A DNA stretch of 64,000 bases from Candidatus Thiodiazotropha sp. (ex Epidulcina cf. delphinae) (lineage in GTDB: Bacteria > Pseudomonadota > Gammaproteobacteria > Chromatiales > Chromatiaceae): contig JAHXHS010000013.1 of the NCBI GenBank assembly GCA_025656455.1, positions 47,234 through 111,233 of the forward strand. The letters are read 5' to 3'. Shown one piece after another: positions 8,861-18,408 of this stretch. Below the pieces are notes generated by a model. It was not told the origin of the DNA, did not search any database, and saw only the letters and a list, made by a program, of their open reading frames with translations. Position 1 is the stretch's first letter. Every line of letters begins with the position of its first letter. The translations under genes and the position numbers were made by a program.

Positions 8861-9583
8861 TCAGTCAAAGGGGCGATCGGAGAGGGATTCCAGGTGGGTG
8901 ACCCGGAACGATCTCTGCTTGACCTCCCAGCGGATATTGAAGTCATAGAGGCGCATGCCAAAACGGTTTCGTGGTTCCTCGCGCAGATAGGCGGGGCGCG
9001 GATCATTTTGCAAAACACGCCAAATGAGCCTTCTCAGGCGGGAGGCGTGGCTGTCGGGCAGGTTCGCCAGCACCGCTTCCGCCTCAGGCGTGAAACTCAG
9101 CTCGATCGCTTCCGCCGGCGGTCCCGGCGCATAGCCGCTCTCAGCGTCGGGAACCGCATCGACATAGGGGATATAGGGTTTGATATCCAGCACCGGTGTG
9201 CCATCCAGAAAATCGACCCCGCCCAACCGCAGGTTGACGCCATTCCCGGAGAGATCCAGCGCCAGCAGGTTGACCACGGAGAGGCCGATGGGGTTGGGGC
9301 GGAACGGACTGCGTGATGCAAACACTCCGACCCGCTGATTTCCACCCAGACGGGGTGGGCGCACGGTGGGTTTCCACTCAGCCCTGGCAGAGGCGTGAAA
9401 AACGAATGTGATCCAGAGATGGGAATATGTCGTCAACTCCCGAAACGCCTCGGCGCGGTTGTAGGGAGGCAGGACCTCCAGGCGGGCCTCGGCCTCGGGT
9501 ATCAGTCGGGACTGCCTTGGGATGCCGAATTTCTCTTTGAAACAGGAGTGGATGAGGCCGATCGGTTTGAAATCGAAGTTCAT
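8861..9583 (-). CDS. trmO: tRNA (N6-threonylcarbamoyladenosine-37) N6-methyltransferase
   Basis: Uses S-adenosylmethionine to methylate t6A at position 37 of threonine tRNAs, giving m6t6A. The 240-residue protein begins with the family's beta-barrel (FKPIGLIHSCFKEKFGIPRQ) and has the typical SHLWITFVFH, RPPRLGGN and SRSPFRPNPIGLS motifs, followed by the C-terminal YAPGPPAEAIELSF segment. Length agrees with Escherichia coli TrmO (YaeB/TsaA). It overlaps the upstream dehydrogenase gene by four bases, so the two are probably co-transcribed, although no functional link is known. Confidence 0.93.
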   Translation of the reverse strand: MNFDFKPIGLIHSCFKEKFGIPRQSRLIPEAEARLEVLPPYNRAEAFRELTTYSHLWITFVFHASARAEWKPTVRPPRLGGNQRVGVFASRSPFRPNPIGLSVVNLLALDLSGNGVNLRLGGVDFLDGTPVLDIKPYIPYVDAVPDAESGYAPGPPAEAIELSFTPEAEAVLANLPDSHASRLRRLIWRVLQNDPRPAYLREEPRNRFGMRLYDFNIRWEVKQRSFRVTHLESLSDRPFD

Positions 9584-10305
9584 GCTTTTTTGAATTGAAT
9601 GACCTTTTTCAAGGGATTGAGATTGATTTCGTCAAATACCGTACCCGGATGGGCCTGTAACACCAGACTGACGGTCTCAGCGATATCGTCCGGGCGCAGA
9701 TGGTTTTCCGGCGCATCGCCGGGGGCAAAATCCAGGCTATCGAAAAATCCCGTATCCACCATTCCCGGGTTGATCAGGCAGAGCCTTATGCCACTGCCGC
9801 TGCACTCGGCCCGCAACGATTGGGCGAACCCCCTGATAGCGAATTTACAGGCCGAGTAGACGGCGCCCTTGCGGCCGCCCGCGAGAGCGGATTCTGAACC
9901 GATGAGGATGATATCTCCCCGGTTCGACCGTTTGAGGTGGGGTAACACGGCCCGTGCGATGAACAGATGCTGGAGCAGATTGACATTAACCAGGTCGCGA
10001 ATCTGCCGGTAGGAGAACTCTTCCAGAGCGCCGAATCGCCCATACCCGGCATTCAGGATTACACCGTCCAAATCCCCATGGGCGCGAATGATCTCATCGA
10101 AGCGCGTTGGCAGGCTATCGAGATCGGAGAGGTCCAGGGTTATGCTCTCCAGACCGGGCAGTTCGGACCAGCCGGAGAAATCCCTGCCGATGCCCAACAC
10201 CCGATGGCCCTCATTCAGCAAGCGGCGGGTGATGGCGCCGCCAATGCCCTGACTGGCGCCGGTCACCAGCAGCTTACGGGGTGAATCCCCTTTTTCCCGA
10301 TTCAT
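9580..10305 (-). CDS. Short-chain dehydrogenase/reductase
   Basis: NAD(P)-dependent oxidoreductase with a Rossmann fold. The 241 residues show the classical nucleotide-binding TGASQGIG near the N terminus, the NAG motif (ILNAGYG), the catalytic Ser in GSESAL and the YSACK pair (Tyr and Lys), and PGMVDT after the active site. The arginine in GIGRDFS at the end of the second strand suggests preference for NADPH, as in many relatives. Substrate is unknown. It precedes trmO with a four-base overlap. A solo MITE terminus lies directly upstream at 10321, within the likely promoter region. Confidence 0.88.
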   Translation of the reverse strand: MNREKGDSPRKLLVTGASQGIGGAITRRLLNEGHRVLGIGRDFSGWSELPGLESITLDLSDLDSLPTRFDEIIRAHGDLDGVILNAGYGRFGALEEFSYRQIRDLVNVNLLQHLFIARAVLPHLKRSNRGDIILIGSESALAGGRKGAVYSACKFAIRGFAQSLRAECSGSGIRLCLINPGMVDTGFFDSLDFAPGDAPENHLRPDDIAETVSLVLQAHPGTVFDEINLNPLKKVIQFKKA

Positions 10306-10320
10306 TAACGGACCGCCTTC

Positions 10321-10338
10321 CTAGTGTGGTGTAACGTA
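10321..10338. repeat. Solo terminus of the 270-bp MITE
   Basis: The 18 bases CTAGTGTGGTGTAACGTA are identical to the end of the 270-bp elements at 25350 and 49967. The rest of the element is absent, so this is a decayed or excised copy. It sits 16 bp before the dehydrogenase start codon, where it could affect the promoter. Confidence 0.7.
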
Positions 10339-10365
10339 CTGATGCGTGATGGTTGGCGCAGGCGA

Positions 10366-10980
10366 TTATGCATGGTGCTGTAACTGAGCAATCAGGTCCC
10401 CAACAATGCGGATCCGCTGTTGCACGAGGTCCTGCACCAGCTTGGCGTTGATGCCTCGTGTCGAATGATCAGGATTGTCCGAGACAATCTTCATGATACT
10501 GGCGGATTCAACGGCATCGAGACTGGATACTGATGCAATGAACCCGGCTGACTCCATATCATAGGCCATCTGTGACTGATAGTCAGACTGGGCAGTACGG
10601 ACACAGGTCAGAGGGCCGGTGCAGGCTGCCAATGGGCGCCGGGATTGCAGCGACCAGCACCGGCCGCTGCGCTGATCGATCACCCGGTCCGCCAAAAGAG
10701 GCTCGCCCACCGCGAGGGAGCCATGGCCGCAAACCCCTACATTCAGCCATTGCACGGGATGTCCGCGGGGGATCATGGAGTACAGATAATCTACTCCAAG
10801 GGAGGCCGCCGCCGCGCCGGTTCCGGTTACCGCCAGACGTATGCCTGTGCCAGTATAGAGCAGAAGACGCTCCACGGGTTGGTGGCGAACCAGTCCCAGC
10901 GCCTTTATCAATGGCTTCGCTTCCGCCGGCAGGGCGACAATCAGGTTGATCTGGTTATTAGCCTGAAATTGTGGGTTCAT
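10366..10980 (-). CDS. Nucleosidase/phosphorylase-like protein
   Basis: A 204-residue member of the purine-nucleoside phosphorylase/MTA-SAH nucleosidase superfamily. The N terminus INLIVALPAEAKPLIKAL matches the first strand and helix, VTGTGAAAA the phosphate or ribose-binding glycine turn, and AYDMESAGF the conserved Met-Glu that contacts ribose. It is shorter than typical MTA/SAH nucleosidases (about 230 residues), and the catalytic Asp region reads KIVSDNPD. Substrate is therefore uncertain; relatives of this kind often sit in small clusters with glycosyltransferases. It overlaps the downstream glycosyltransferase gene by four bases as part of a two-gene unit with it. Confidence 0.7.
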   Translation of the reverse strand: MNPQFQANNQINLIVALPAEAKPLIKALGLVRHQPVERLLLYTGTGIRLAVTGTGAAAASLGVDYLYSMIPRGHPVQWLNVGVCGHGSLAVGEPLLADRVIDQRSGRCWSLQSRRPLAACTGPLTCVRTAQSDYQSQMAYDMESAGFIASVSSLDAVESASIMKIVSDNPDHSTRGINAKLVQDLVQQRIRIVGDLIAQLQHHA

Positions 10981-11801
10981 TCCGCCTGATAGCGTTGTTG
11001 CAGGGTTCGATAGTAGGCTGCGCGCTCGAGATGGCCACGTTTTTCAGCGCCTTGGGCCAGGATGGCGCATTTCTTCACCAAGGTCTCGACGGCGGCAACA
11101 CGGTCGTTATCTTCGAGGTGTTGATTGTCGAGTAGTTTCCGCAAGGCGTAAACACGGAATCTGTCCATGCCCCAATGGTGGCGTGACAGCTGGTCGTCAT
11201 GGCCGCCATATTTCATGATCAAGGGTTCATCGATAAACAGGACCGGCTCCCGGGAGCAGATGCGCAACCATAAGTCGTAGTCCTCGCAGGCAGGCAGTTC
11301 GGGATCGAACAGGCCGAATTCGTCAAACAGGGAGCGATGCAACATGACGGACGAGGGCGAGATGACACACAGCGCCAGGCAGCGTTGAAAAATATGGCCG
11401 CCGCTTTTCGCATGTTTGTCCATCTGATTGACGCGGACGTCGTTGCGGATCCATATCTCATCGGTATGGCAGAGCCGGCGGCCGGCCGATCTTCCCACCA
11501 GATCGATCTGCCGCCGGAGTTTGTCGGGTAACCAGCAGTCGTCCGAGTCGAGAAATGCCATCCATTCGCCCTGCGCCTGTTGAATGCCCAGATTGCGCGC
11601 GCTGCTCACCCCCTGATTTGGCTGGGCAAAGTAACCACACCGTGGGTAGCGGTTTTCGATCAGCCTTCTCGTGCCGTCATCCGAGCCGTCATCCACCACG
11701 ATGATCTCCAGGGGGGAGAGGCTTTGGGCGAGCACGGAATCGAGGGCGCGAGGGAGGGTGTGGCAGCGATTATGGGTGGGGATGATAACAGAGATCGACA
11801 T
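10977..11801 (-). CDS. Family 2 glycosyltransferase
   Basis: GT-A fold glycosyltransferase of 274 residues that would transfer a sugar from a nucleotide donor to a surface glycan or lipid acceptor on the cytoplasmic side. It shows the family start SVIIPTHNR, the VVDDGSDDGT nucleotide-binding motif, the acceptor-side Asp pair in FLDSDDCWLP and a later ACEDYDLWLR, the ExD/W type catalytic region. The last 60 residues are helical. It is the distal gene of a pair with the nucleosidase-like gene by position. A MITE lies 20 bp beyond its start codon, so that element occupies the likely promoter region. Confidence 0.88.
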   Translation of the reverse strand: MSISVIIPTHNRCHTLPRALDSVLAQSLSPLEIIVVDDGSDDGTRRLIENRYPRCGYFAQPNQGVSSARNLGIQQAQGEWMAFLDSDDCWLPDKLRRQIDLVGRSAGRRLCHTDEIWIRNDVRVNQMDKHAKSGGHIFQRCLALCVISPSSVMLHRSLFDEFGLFDPELPACEDYDLWLRICSREPVLFIDEPLIMKYGGHDDQLSRHHWGMDRFRVYALRKLLDNQHLEDNDRVAAVETLVKKCAILAQGAEKRGHLERAAYYRTLQQRYQAE

Positions 11802-11821
11802 CCTGCAAGACTAACTCACTA

Positions 11822-12086
11822 GGGCCTGTTAACACTAATCTGATTGCCACTGTTGCGCCTGAAAAAGCGCCAATCAAGGCACGAGGAGCGTAGTTTGGTT
11901 GTTCCAAATGAGCGACGAGTAACACCGAGTGGCGCTTTTTCAGGCGCAACCCGAAGGGCCAAGGCCATTTTTTCGCCCAGCGGCGTTATCAGTCGCTTAT
12001 GTAGAGCGACTACACGGCGCTCCTTCTGCCTTGCTGGACAAAAAAATGGTCTTGGCAGTGACAATCAGATTAGTGTTAACAGGCCC
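11822..12086. mobile_element. 265-bp MITE (IS5-like termini, two internal hairpins)
   Basis: The element is flanked by TA (11820-11821 and 12087-12088). Its terminal inverted repeats of 31 bases match at 30 positions, starting GGGCCTGTTAACACTAATC. Inside lie two successive hairpins: GTTGCGCCTGAAAAAGCGCC at about 11852 pairs with its complement near 11933-11952, and GGCCATTTTTT near 11958 pairs with AAAAAATGG near 12042. There is no credible gene inside. The ends resemble those of the IS5-type element at 3037, a likely source of transposase. Confidence 0.85.
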
Positions 12087-12207
12087 TAACACTTCGATAA
12101 GTAGAATTGTTTGAGCCAATTGGCAAAATCGAAACAAAATAATAGATATGCTTTATACTGGCTGTTAAAGCCACGTAACTCTGGCCTGCTTGGAAAGGAT
12201 ACTTTAA

Positions 12208-13080
12208 ATGATTGCTTGGCAAAGGATTCTGCGGCTTGCTGCAACCTACCTTGGAGGGGATAAACGCCCCGGAGTCAACGCACAAGTGAGATCAAGAAGA
12301 TTCGATACCGATGCCGTACTGGAAAAGATACTGCGTCACGATAAAGAGGGTTTCGCCTCTTTCTACGAAAGATATCGGGGCCGTGTCTACCGCTTCATCG
12401 TCAGACAGTACGGCACCGGCGAGTACGGCAAGGCAGCCTACTATTCCGCTTGGCGCCATTTAGTGGTCGCCGGTCTGACCAGCAAGACCGCCAAGGACCT
12501 GAAGCTATCTTTCTATCGATATCTTGGGCAATCGGTCTCTTCCATGATGACGACAAAGCGCGATCAGGAGCCGAGCAGTTATCTGCCGCGGGATATCGAG
12601 CAGGACGGTAATTGGAGCCTGGTCCTTATCGACCATTTCAAGCACCTTGCCGATGATAAGAAACGCTATTTTCTTTTCAAGCATGAGATCGGGATCAGTG
12701 AGGCTGCTATCGCGCGTACCTTCGATGTCAAAAAGAAAGTGGTGGAAAACAGTATCAAATGGGCGGAGATCGCGTTACAGGAGAAGATGGAAGAGTCCGG
12801 TTGTCCCAGAAAACTCTCTCTGGAGAAGCTCTATCGGCAGAGCCGTGTGGTGAAGCCGCCTGCCTCTTGGGATGGCGAAATCCTCGACTCGTTCAATATC
12901 TGGCTGAGACAGACAGACCGCCCGAGTCCTGTGAAAGAGCTCGAAAACGCCCCGCCAGAGCAGAGTGGAGTCACTGCAAAGTGGACAAACCTCAGGCAGC
13001 AGGTCAAGACAAAACTCTCAGCGCTAAAGCGCTCCAAGTCCAAGGGCAGGAGGCGGAAACTCTCCTCATCCCCCCGTTGA
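12208..13080 (+). CDS. Sigma-70-like (ECF-type) protein with long basic tail
   Basis: A 290-residue protein whose middle resembles extracytoplasmic-function sigma factors. Residues around 45-90 (FASFYERYRGRVYRFIVRQY, then AYYSAWRHLV) fit region 2, which binds the core enzyme and the -10 element. Residues about 145-185 (LFKHEIGISEAAIARTFDV, then KKVVENSIKWAEIAL) fit the region 4 helix-turn-helix. About 100 further residues, ending in a strongly basic tail (LKRSKSKGRRRKLSS), are not part of the standard sigma fold. No anti-sigma gene adjoins. The match is weaker than for canonical sigma factors, so its function as one is an inference. Confidence 0.6.
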   Translation: MIAWQRILRLAATYLGGDKRPGVNAQVRSRRFDTDAVLEKILRHDKEGFASFYERYRGRVYRFIVRQYGTGEYGKAAYYSAWRHLVVAGLTSKTAKDLKLSFYRYLGQSVSSMMTTKRDQEPSSYLPRDIEQDGNWSLVLIDHFKHLADDKKRYFLFKHEIGISEAAIARTFDVKKKVVENSIKWAEIALQEKMEESGCPRKLSLEKLYRQSRVVKPPASWDGEILDSFNIWLRQTDRPSPVKELENAPPEQSGVTAKWTNLRQQVKTKLSALKRSKSKGRRRKLSSSPR

Positions 13081-13159
13081 CGGCCTGTCAGGGCCGATTG
13101 CTTTCTGCCGCCGCGCAGGTGGTGTAGAATCCCCGCTTTTTCCATGAGCCGGTGAACCG

Positions 13160-14258
13160 ATGCAAGATATCAATCCAATCTCCCATAAGATCGCTGACCT
13201 GAAGGGACGCGTCTCCTCCCTCAGGGGGTATCTTTGACTATCAAGGCAAGCAGGAGCGCCTGACAGAGGTTCTGCGGGAGCTGGAGGACCCGTTGGTGTG
13301 GAATGATCAGCAACGGGCCCAGGCCCTTGGCCGGGAGCGGGCCGCGCTCGAGAGTGTGGTCCTGACCCTTGACGAGCTCATCGGCGGCCTAGCGGATGCC
13401 GCCGAACTGTTACTGATGGCGGTGGAAGAGGGAGACGAGACCGCCGTCGGCGCCATCGGGGCGGATCTCGGCGGTTATGAGAAGCAGGTCTCCGGTTTGG
13501 AGTTCCAGCGCATGTTTTCCGGCGAGGCCGACCCCTGCAACGCCTTCCTCGATATCCAGGCCGGCTCCGGCGGCACGGAGGCGCAGGATTGGGCCGAGAT
13601 GTTGCTGCGTATGTATTTGCGATGGGGTGAGCACCGTGGCTTCAACACTGAATTGATCGAAGTCTCGGCCGGTGAGGTGGCGGGCATCAAGAGCGCCACC
13701 GTGCGTTTCGAGGGGGACTATGTGTTCGGCTGGCTGCGCACCGAGATAGGCGTTCACCGGCTGGTGCGCAAATCGCCCTTCGATTCGGGTAACCGGCGCC
13801 ATACCTCCTTTGCCGCCGTTTTTGTCTCGCCGGAGATCGATGACTCCATCGAAGTCGATATCAACCCGGCCGATCTGCGTATCGATGTCTACCGCGCCAG
13901 CGGCGCGGGAGGGCAGCACGTCAACCGTACCGAGTCCGCGGTGCGAATCACCCACAATCCGACAGGCATTGTGGTGCAGTGTCAGAACGACCGCTCACAG
14001 CATAAGAACAAGGCAACCGCCATGAAGCAACTGAAGGCCAAGCTCTATGAATTCGAGGTGCAGAAGCGCAACGCTACCCAGCAGGAGTTGGAAGATAGCA
14101 AATCCGACATCGGCTGGGGCAGTCAGATCCGCAGCTACGTCCTCGACGCTTCGCGGATCAAAGACCTGCGCACGGGGGTGGAGACAGGCAATACCCAGGC
14201 GGTGCTCGACGGCGGACTCGATATGTTTATCGAGGCGAGCCTCAAGAGCGGGTTGTGA
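13160..14258 (+). CDS. prfB: Peptide chain release factor 2, with programmed +1 frameshift
   Basis: Release factor 2 recognises UAA and UGA and triggers hydrolysis of the finished peptide on the ribosome. The reading frame from ATG 13160 stops after 25 codons at an in-frame TGA (13235-13237) inside the classic autoregulatory site AGGGGGTATCTTTGAC. A +1 shift at CTT-T continues into the second frame (from 13236). The Shine-Dalgarno-like AGGGGG sits three bases before CTT. Product length is 365 residues, as in Escherichia coli. The SPF tripeptide (RKSPFDSG), which reads stop codons, and GGQ ([10 protein letters not shown]), which enters the peptidyl-transferase centre, are both present. RF2 shortage at the UGA promotes the shift, so the gene controls itself. 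lysS follows after a small palindromic element. Confidence 0.97.
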
Positions 14259-14269
14259 TTGATACTAGT

Positions 14270-14415
14270 CTAGTGCCCGTCCGGAAAGAGAAACTCTCGC
14301 AAAGACGCCAAGATCGCCAAGGAAAAACAAATACAATAAAAAAAGCAATAAGTTATAACTTTGCGATCTTGGCGTCTTTGCGAGAGAAATTGTCTTGTTT
14401 CTGGGCGGACACTAG
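14270..14415. mobile_element. 146-bp palindromic MITE-like element between prfB and lysS
   Basis: Long imperfect inverted repeat with ends CTAGTGCCCGTCC and, inverted, CTAGTGTCCGCCC. The arms contain CTCTCGCAAAGACGCCAAG and its complement around an AT-rich centre. The same CTCGCAAAG...GCGAGAG core recurs at about 32640-32730 and 62650-62735. It lies in the usual prfB-lysS operon and would form a stable hairpin in the transcript. Confidence 0.75.
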
Positions 14416-14463
14416 TCTAGGAGAGACACTTGGCATTATGTATTTAATTGAGCTGAACAGACT

Positions 14464-15957
14464 ATGAACGATCAGACACAGGACGAAAACAAACTCATCG
14501 CCCAGCGTCGGGAGAAATTGCAGCAGTTGCGAGACAACGGCAATGCATTCCCCAACGATTTTCGCCGCAACAGCATGGCGGGAGAGCTGCATGCCGAATA
14601 TGGGGAGAAGTCGGATGAGGCGTTGGACGGCCTGGGCTTGCGAGTCAGCTTGGCCGGTCGCATGATGAGCCGTCGGGTGATGGGAAAGGCGAGCTTCGCC
14701 CATCTTCAGGACATGTCAGGCCGGATGCAACTCTTCGTCCAGCGGGACGCCCTCGATGATGGGGTCTATAACGGCCAATTCAAGAAATGGGATATCGGGG
14801 ATATCATCGGTGCGGAAGGCGTGCTGTTCAAGACCAAGACAGGCGAGCTTTCGGTCAAAGTCGATAATCTGCGCCTGTTGACCAAGGCGCTACGCCCGCT
14901 GCCGGAAAAATTCCACGGCCTGTCCGATCAGGAAATACGTTATCGCCAGCGTTATGTCGACCTGATCATGAACGATGCCTCGCGACAGACATTCCGCATG
15001 CGCACCCGCATTGTCCGGTTTATCCGCGACTTTCTCGATCAGCGCGGTTTCATGGAGGTTGAAACGCCGATGATGCAGGTGATACCGGGCGGCGCCACGG
15101 CACGCCCCTTTGCCACACGCCACAACGCCCTCGATATGGATATGTTTCTGCGCATTGCGCCGGAACTCTATCTCAAACGCCTGGTGGTGGGCGGTTTTGA
15201 ACGGGTTTATGAGATCAACCGTAATTTCCGTAACGAAGGACTCTCAACCCGACACAACCCCGAGTTCACCATGCTGGAGTTCTACGAGGCTTATGCTGAC
15301 TTCCATGATTTGATGGACCTGACCGAAGCGATGTTGCGCAACCTTTGCCAGCATGTGTTGGGATCGATGCAGATCGATTATCAGAGCGAGAACTATGATT
15401 TTGCCGCTCCCTTTCAGCGTATGACGGTGAAGGAGTCGATCCTCCACTTCAATCCCGATATCAGCGAAGCTCAACTCGATGATCCGCAACAGGCCAGGGC
15501 AATTGCGGAAAATCTGCAGATCCCGCTGAAAGCGAGCTACGGGCTGGGCAAGGTGCAAATCGAGATCTTCGAGAAGGCCGTGGAGCATCGTCTGATGAAT
15601 CCGACTTTCATTACCGCCTATCCTACTGAAGTCTCGCCCCTGGCCCGGCGCAATGACCATAACCCATTCGTCACCGACCGGTTCGAGTTTTTTGTCGGAG
15701 GACGTGAGATCGCCAACGGTTTCTCCGAACTCAACGATGCGGAAGATCAGGCGGAGCGCTTCCGCGAACAGGTGGCGGAGAAAGAGGCCGGCGATGACGA
15801 GGCGATGCACTATGACGAGGATTATGTACGCGCATTGGAACACGGCATGCCGCCCACCGCAGGCGAGGGCATCGGCATCGATCGACTGGTGATGTTGTTG
15901 ACCGATTCGCCCTCGATCCGTGATGTGCTGCTGTTTCCCCACATGCGACCGGAATGA
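14464..15957 (+). CDS. lysS: Lysyl-tRNA synthetase, class II
   Basis: Charges lysine tRNA in the cytoplasm, using ATP. The 497-residue protein has an N-terminal OB-fold anticodon-binding domain ([20 protein letters not shown]) and a class II catalytic domain with motif 1 near [20 protein letters not shown], motif 2 in [20 protein letters not shown] and motif 3 in [20 protein letters not shown]. All expected residues are visible and length matches the bacterial enzyme (about 500). It follows prfB as in many gammaproteobacteria, separated here by the 146-bp palindrome. Confidence 0.97.
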   Translation: MNDQTQDENKLIAQRREKLQQLRDNGNAFPNDFRRNSMAGELHAEYGEKSDEALDGLGLRVSLAGRMMSRRVMGKASFAHLQDMSGRMQLFVQRDALDDGVYNGQFKKWDIGDIIGAEGVLFKTKTGELSVKVDNLRLLTKALRPLPEKFHGLSDQEIRYRQRYVDLIMNDASRQTFRMRTRIVRFIRDFLDQRGFMEVETPMMQVIPGGATARPFATRHNALDMDMFLRIAPELYLKRLVVGGFERVYEINRNFRNEGLSTRHNPEFTMLEFYEAYADFHDLMDLTEAMLRNLCQHVLGSMQIDYQSENYDFAAPFQRMTVKESILHFNPDISEAQLDDPQQARAIAENLQIPLKASYGLGKVQIEIFEKAVEHRLMNPTFITAYPTEVSPLARRNDHNPFVTDRFEFFVGGREIANGFSELNDAEDQAERFREQVAEKEAGDDEAMHYDEDYVRALEHGMPPTAGEGIGIDRLVMLLTDSPSIRDVLLFPHMRPE

Positions 15958-16086
15958 ATAGGCTGTAAATCCCTGCCGATCAACGCAAATGGATGCGAAA
16001 AGGCCGGGTTAGGATGTGATTCACTCACTGAATGCCGATTAATAATGTTAAAATCGTTTTTTAAAAACAATTGAATCAGACAAAAC

Positions 16087-18408
16087 GTGGCAAAAAGAAA
16101 GACCAAACGGTCCACTGACCGGGATCCGTATCAGGCGCGCGAAGCGCGTAAATACCAGAATCCCATCCCCAGTCGTGAGTACATCATGGAGACCCTGGAG
16201 CGCGAGGGTGTGCCGATGGATATGCAGGCATTGGCCGAGAGACTGGATCTCAGCTCGGACGAACAGCTGGAAGCGTTGCGTCGGCGTCTGCGCGCCATGG
16301 AGAGAGACGGGCAACTGGTGTGCAACCGCAAAGACAACTACTGTCTGGTCAATAAGCGCGACCTGATCGTCGGCCGGGTGATCGGACACGCCGACGGATT
16401 CGGTTTCCTCAGGCCGGACGATGGCGGCGACGATCTCTATCTCTCTTTCAAAGAGATGCGCTCGGTGTTTCACGATGACAGGGCGGTGGTGCGGGTCACC
16501 GGCATGGATCGCCGCAATCGCCTCGAAGGGGCGGTGGTCGAAGTGCTGGAGCGCAATACCCGGACCGTGGTCGGGCGGCTCTACATGGAGACAGGGGTAG
16601 GGTTTGTCGTACCCGACTCAAAACGTCTGAGCAAGGATGTCATTATTCCGAGCAGCGAGATCGGTGATGTGAGCCAGGGCCAGATGGTGGTGGCGGAGAT
16701 CCTCGATCAACCCACCAAGCGCACCCCCCCGATCGGGCGTATTGTCGAGGTGTTGGGCGATCACATGGGACCCGGCATGGAGACCGATATCGCCATTCGC
16801 ACCCATAGTATCCGTGTCGAATGGCCGGATGAGGTGGCGGGTCAGATCAGCGGCCTGAAGCCTGAGGTGGCGGAGGCGGATAAGCAAGGCCGCGTCGATC
16901 TGCGGCATCTGCCGTTGGTGACGATCGACGGCGCGGATGCCAGGGATTTCGACGATGCCGTCTATTGCGAGCCCAAGCCCAAGGGTTGGCGACTGTTAGT
17001 GTGTATCGCCGATGTTTCGCACTATGTGCAGCCGGGCAGCGCCCTGGACCAGGAGGCGCGGACCAGGGGCAATTCGGTCTATTTCCCCGATCGGGTGGTG
17101 CCGATGCTCCCCGAGATCCTCTCCAACGGGCTCTGTTCCATCAATCCCCAGGTCGATCGACTGTGCATGACCTGTGAACTCTATATCGACAAAAGCGGGC
17201 AGGTGACACGCTCCAGGTTCTTCCCCGCTGTGATGCGCTCCCATGCCCGGCTGATCTACGACGATGTGGCCGCCATGCTCGAGGGCGATCCCAAGCTGGG
17301 TAAAAAGCATGCCGATCTGTTGCCCCATCTGCAGAATCTCAATCGGCTCTACCAGCTGCTGCTGGCGCAACGGGTTGAACGCGGCGCCATCGATTTCGAT
17401 ACCACCGAGACCCGTATCGAGTTCAATGAACTGAAGCGTGTCGAACGTATTGTTCCGGTGGTGCGGAATGATGCGCATCGCCTCATCGAGGAGTGTATGT
17501 TGGCGGCGAATGTGGCGGCGGCGCGCTTTCTGCTGCGAAAGAAGCAGCCGGCATTGTATCGCATTCACGAAGGCCCAGCGGATGAGAAGCTGACCGATCT
17601 AAAGGGGTTCCTCGGTGAATTGGGGCTGAGCCTGCCCGGCGGCAAGAAACCGCGGGCCGGCGACTATGCCATCCTGCTGGAACGGATCCGGGAGAGACCG
17701 GATCGTCATCTGATCCAGACTGTCTTGCTGCGCTCTCTCTCCCAGGCCCTCTACAGTTCCGATAACGTGGGGCATTTCGGACTCTCCTACCAGGCCTACA
17801 CCCACTTCACTTCGCCGATCCGCCGCTACCCCGATTTGATCGTGCATCGCGCCATCAAGCATGCCGTCAACCAGGGGAGCGTGGATGATTTCGACTACAC
17901 CAAGCCGGCGTTGCAGGGACTCGGCGAGCACTGTTCCAGCACCGAGCGAAAGGCCGACGAGGCGACCCGGGACGCCCTCGACTGGCTGAAGTGCGAATAT
18001 ATGCAGGATAAGGTGGGAGAGACCTTCAACGGCATCATTACCAGCGTCAACTCTTTCGGAGTGTTTGTCGAACTGGATGAGATCTACGTGGACGGACTGG
18101 TGCATATCACCGCGCTGGATAACGACTACTATCACTACGATCCGGTTGGTCATCGGCTGACCGGCGAGCGCACCGGCAAGGTGTTGCGACTGGGCGATCC
18201 GTTGTCCATTGTCGTGGCAAAGGTCAATCTGGATGATCGCAAGATCGATTTCGTACCCGCCAAGACATCTGCCGGCGGAGCGGCCAAACAGAGAAAGGAC
18301 CGCGGCGGCAAGTCAGGTGATAGCCCGTCTAAATCCAAACCTCGCGGGAAGACGTCAAGGAAAAAGAGAGTTGATAAAAAACAACGCCCGAAACCCAAGA
18401 AGGCTTGA
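16087..18408 (+). CDS. rnr: Ribonuclease R
   Basis: Processive 3'-to-5' exoribonuclease of the RNase II family that degrades structured RNA and takes part in rRNA quality control. The start is a GTG at 16087. The 773 residues carry an N-terminal winged-helix segment (REYIMETLEREGVPMDMQAL), two cold-shock OB folds, the RNB catalytic domain with DGADARDFDDAV supplying the metal-binding Asp residues, FTSPIRRYPDLIVHRAI, and a C-terminal S1 domain (FNGIITSVNSFGVFVELD). A lysine-rich tail (KSKPRGKTSRKKRVDKK) ends it, as is usual for RNase R and different from RNase II. The stop codon overlaps the rlmB start by one base, so the two are translationally linked. Confidence 0.96.
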   Translation: MAKRKTKRSTDRDPYQAREARKYQNPIPSREYIMETLEREGVPMDMQALAERLDLSSDEQLEALRRRLRAMERDGQLVCNRKDNYCLVNKRDLIVGRVIGHADGFGFLRPDDGGDDLYLSFKEMRSVFHDDRAVVRVTGMDRRNRLEGAVVEVLERNTRTVVGRLYMETGVGFVVPDSKRLSKDVIIPSSEIGDVSQGQMVVAEILDQPTKRTPPIGRIVEVLGDHMGPGMETDIAIRTHSIRVEWPDEVAGQISGLKPEVAEADKQGRVDLRHLPLVTIDGADARDFDDAVYCEPKPKGWRLLVCIADVSHYVQPGSALDQEARTRGNSVYFPDRVVPMLPEILSNGLCSINPQVDRLCMTCELYIDKSGQVTRSRFFPAVMRSHARLIYDDVAAMLEGDPKLGKKHADLLPHLQNLNRLYQLLLAQRVERGAIDFDTTETRIEFNELKRVERIVPVVRNDAHRLIEECMLAANVAAARFLLRKKQPALYRIHEGPADEKLTDLKGFLGELGLSLPGGKKPRAGDYAILLERIRERPDRHLIQTVLLRSLSQALYSSDNVGHFGLSYQAYTHFTSPIRRYPDLIVHRAIKHAVNQGSVDDFDYTKPALQGLGEHCSSTERKADEATRDALDWLKCEYMQDKVGETFNGIITSVNSFGVFVELDEIYVDGLVHITALDNDYYHYDPVGHRLTGERTGKVLRLGDPLSIVVAKVNLDDRKIDFVPAKTSAGGAAKQRKDRGGKSGDSPSKSKPRGKTSRKKRVDKKQRPKPKKA

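Noticed and set aside
11844..12089. 81-codon open frames on both strands in the 265-bp MITE
   Set aside because: They arise from the inverted-repeat structure; both encode the same ISVNRP end from the terminal repeats.
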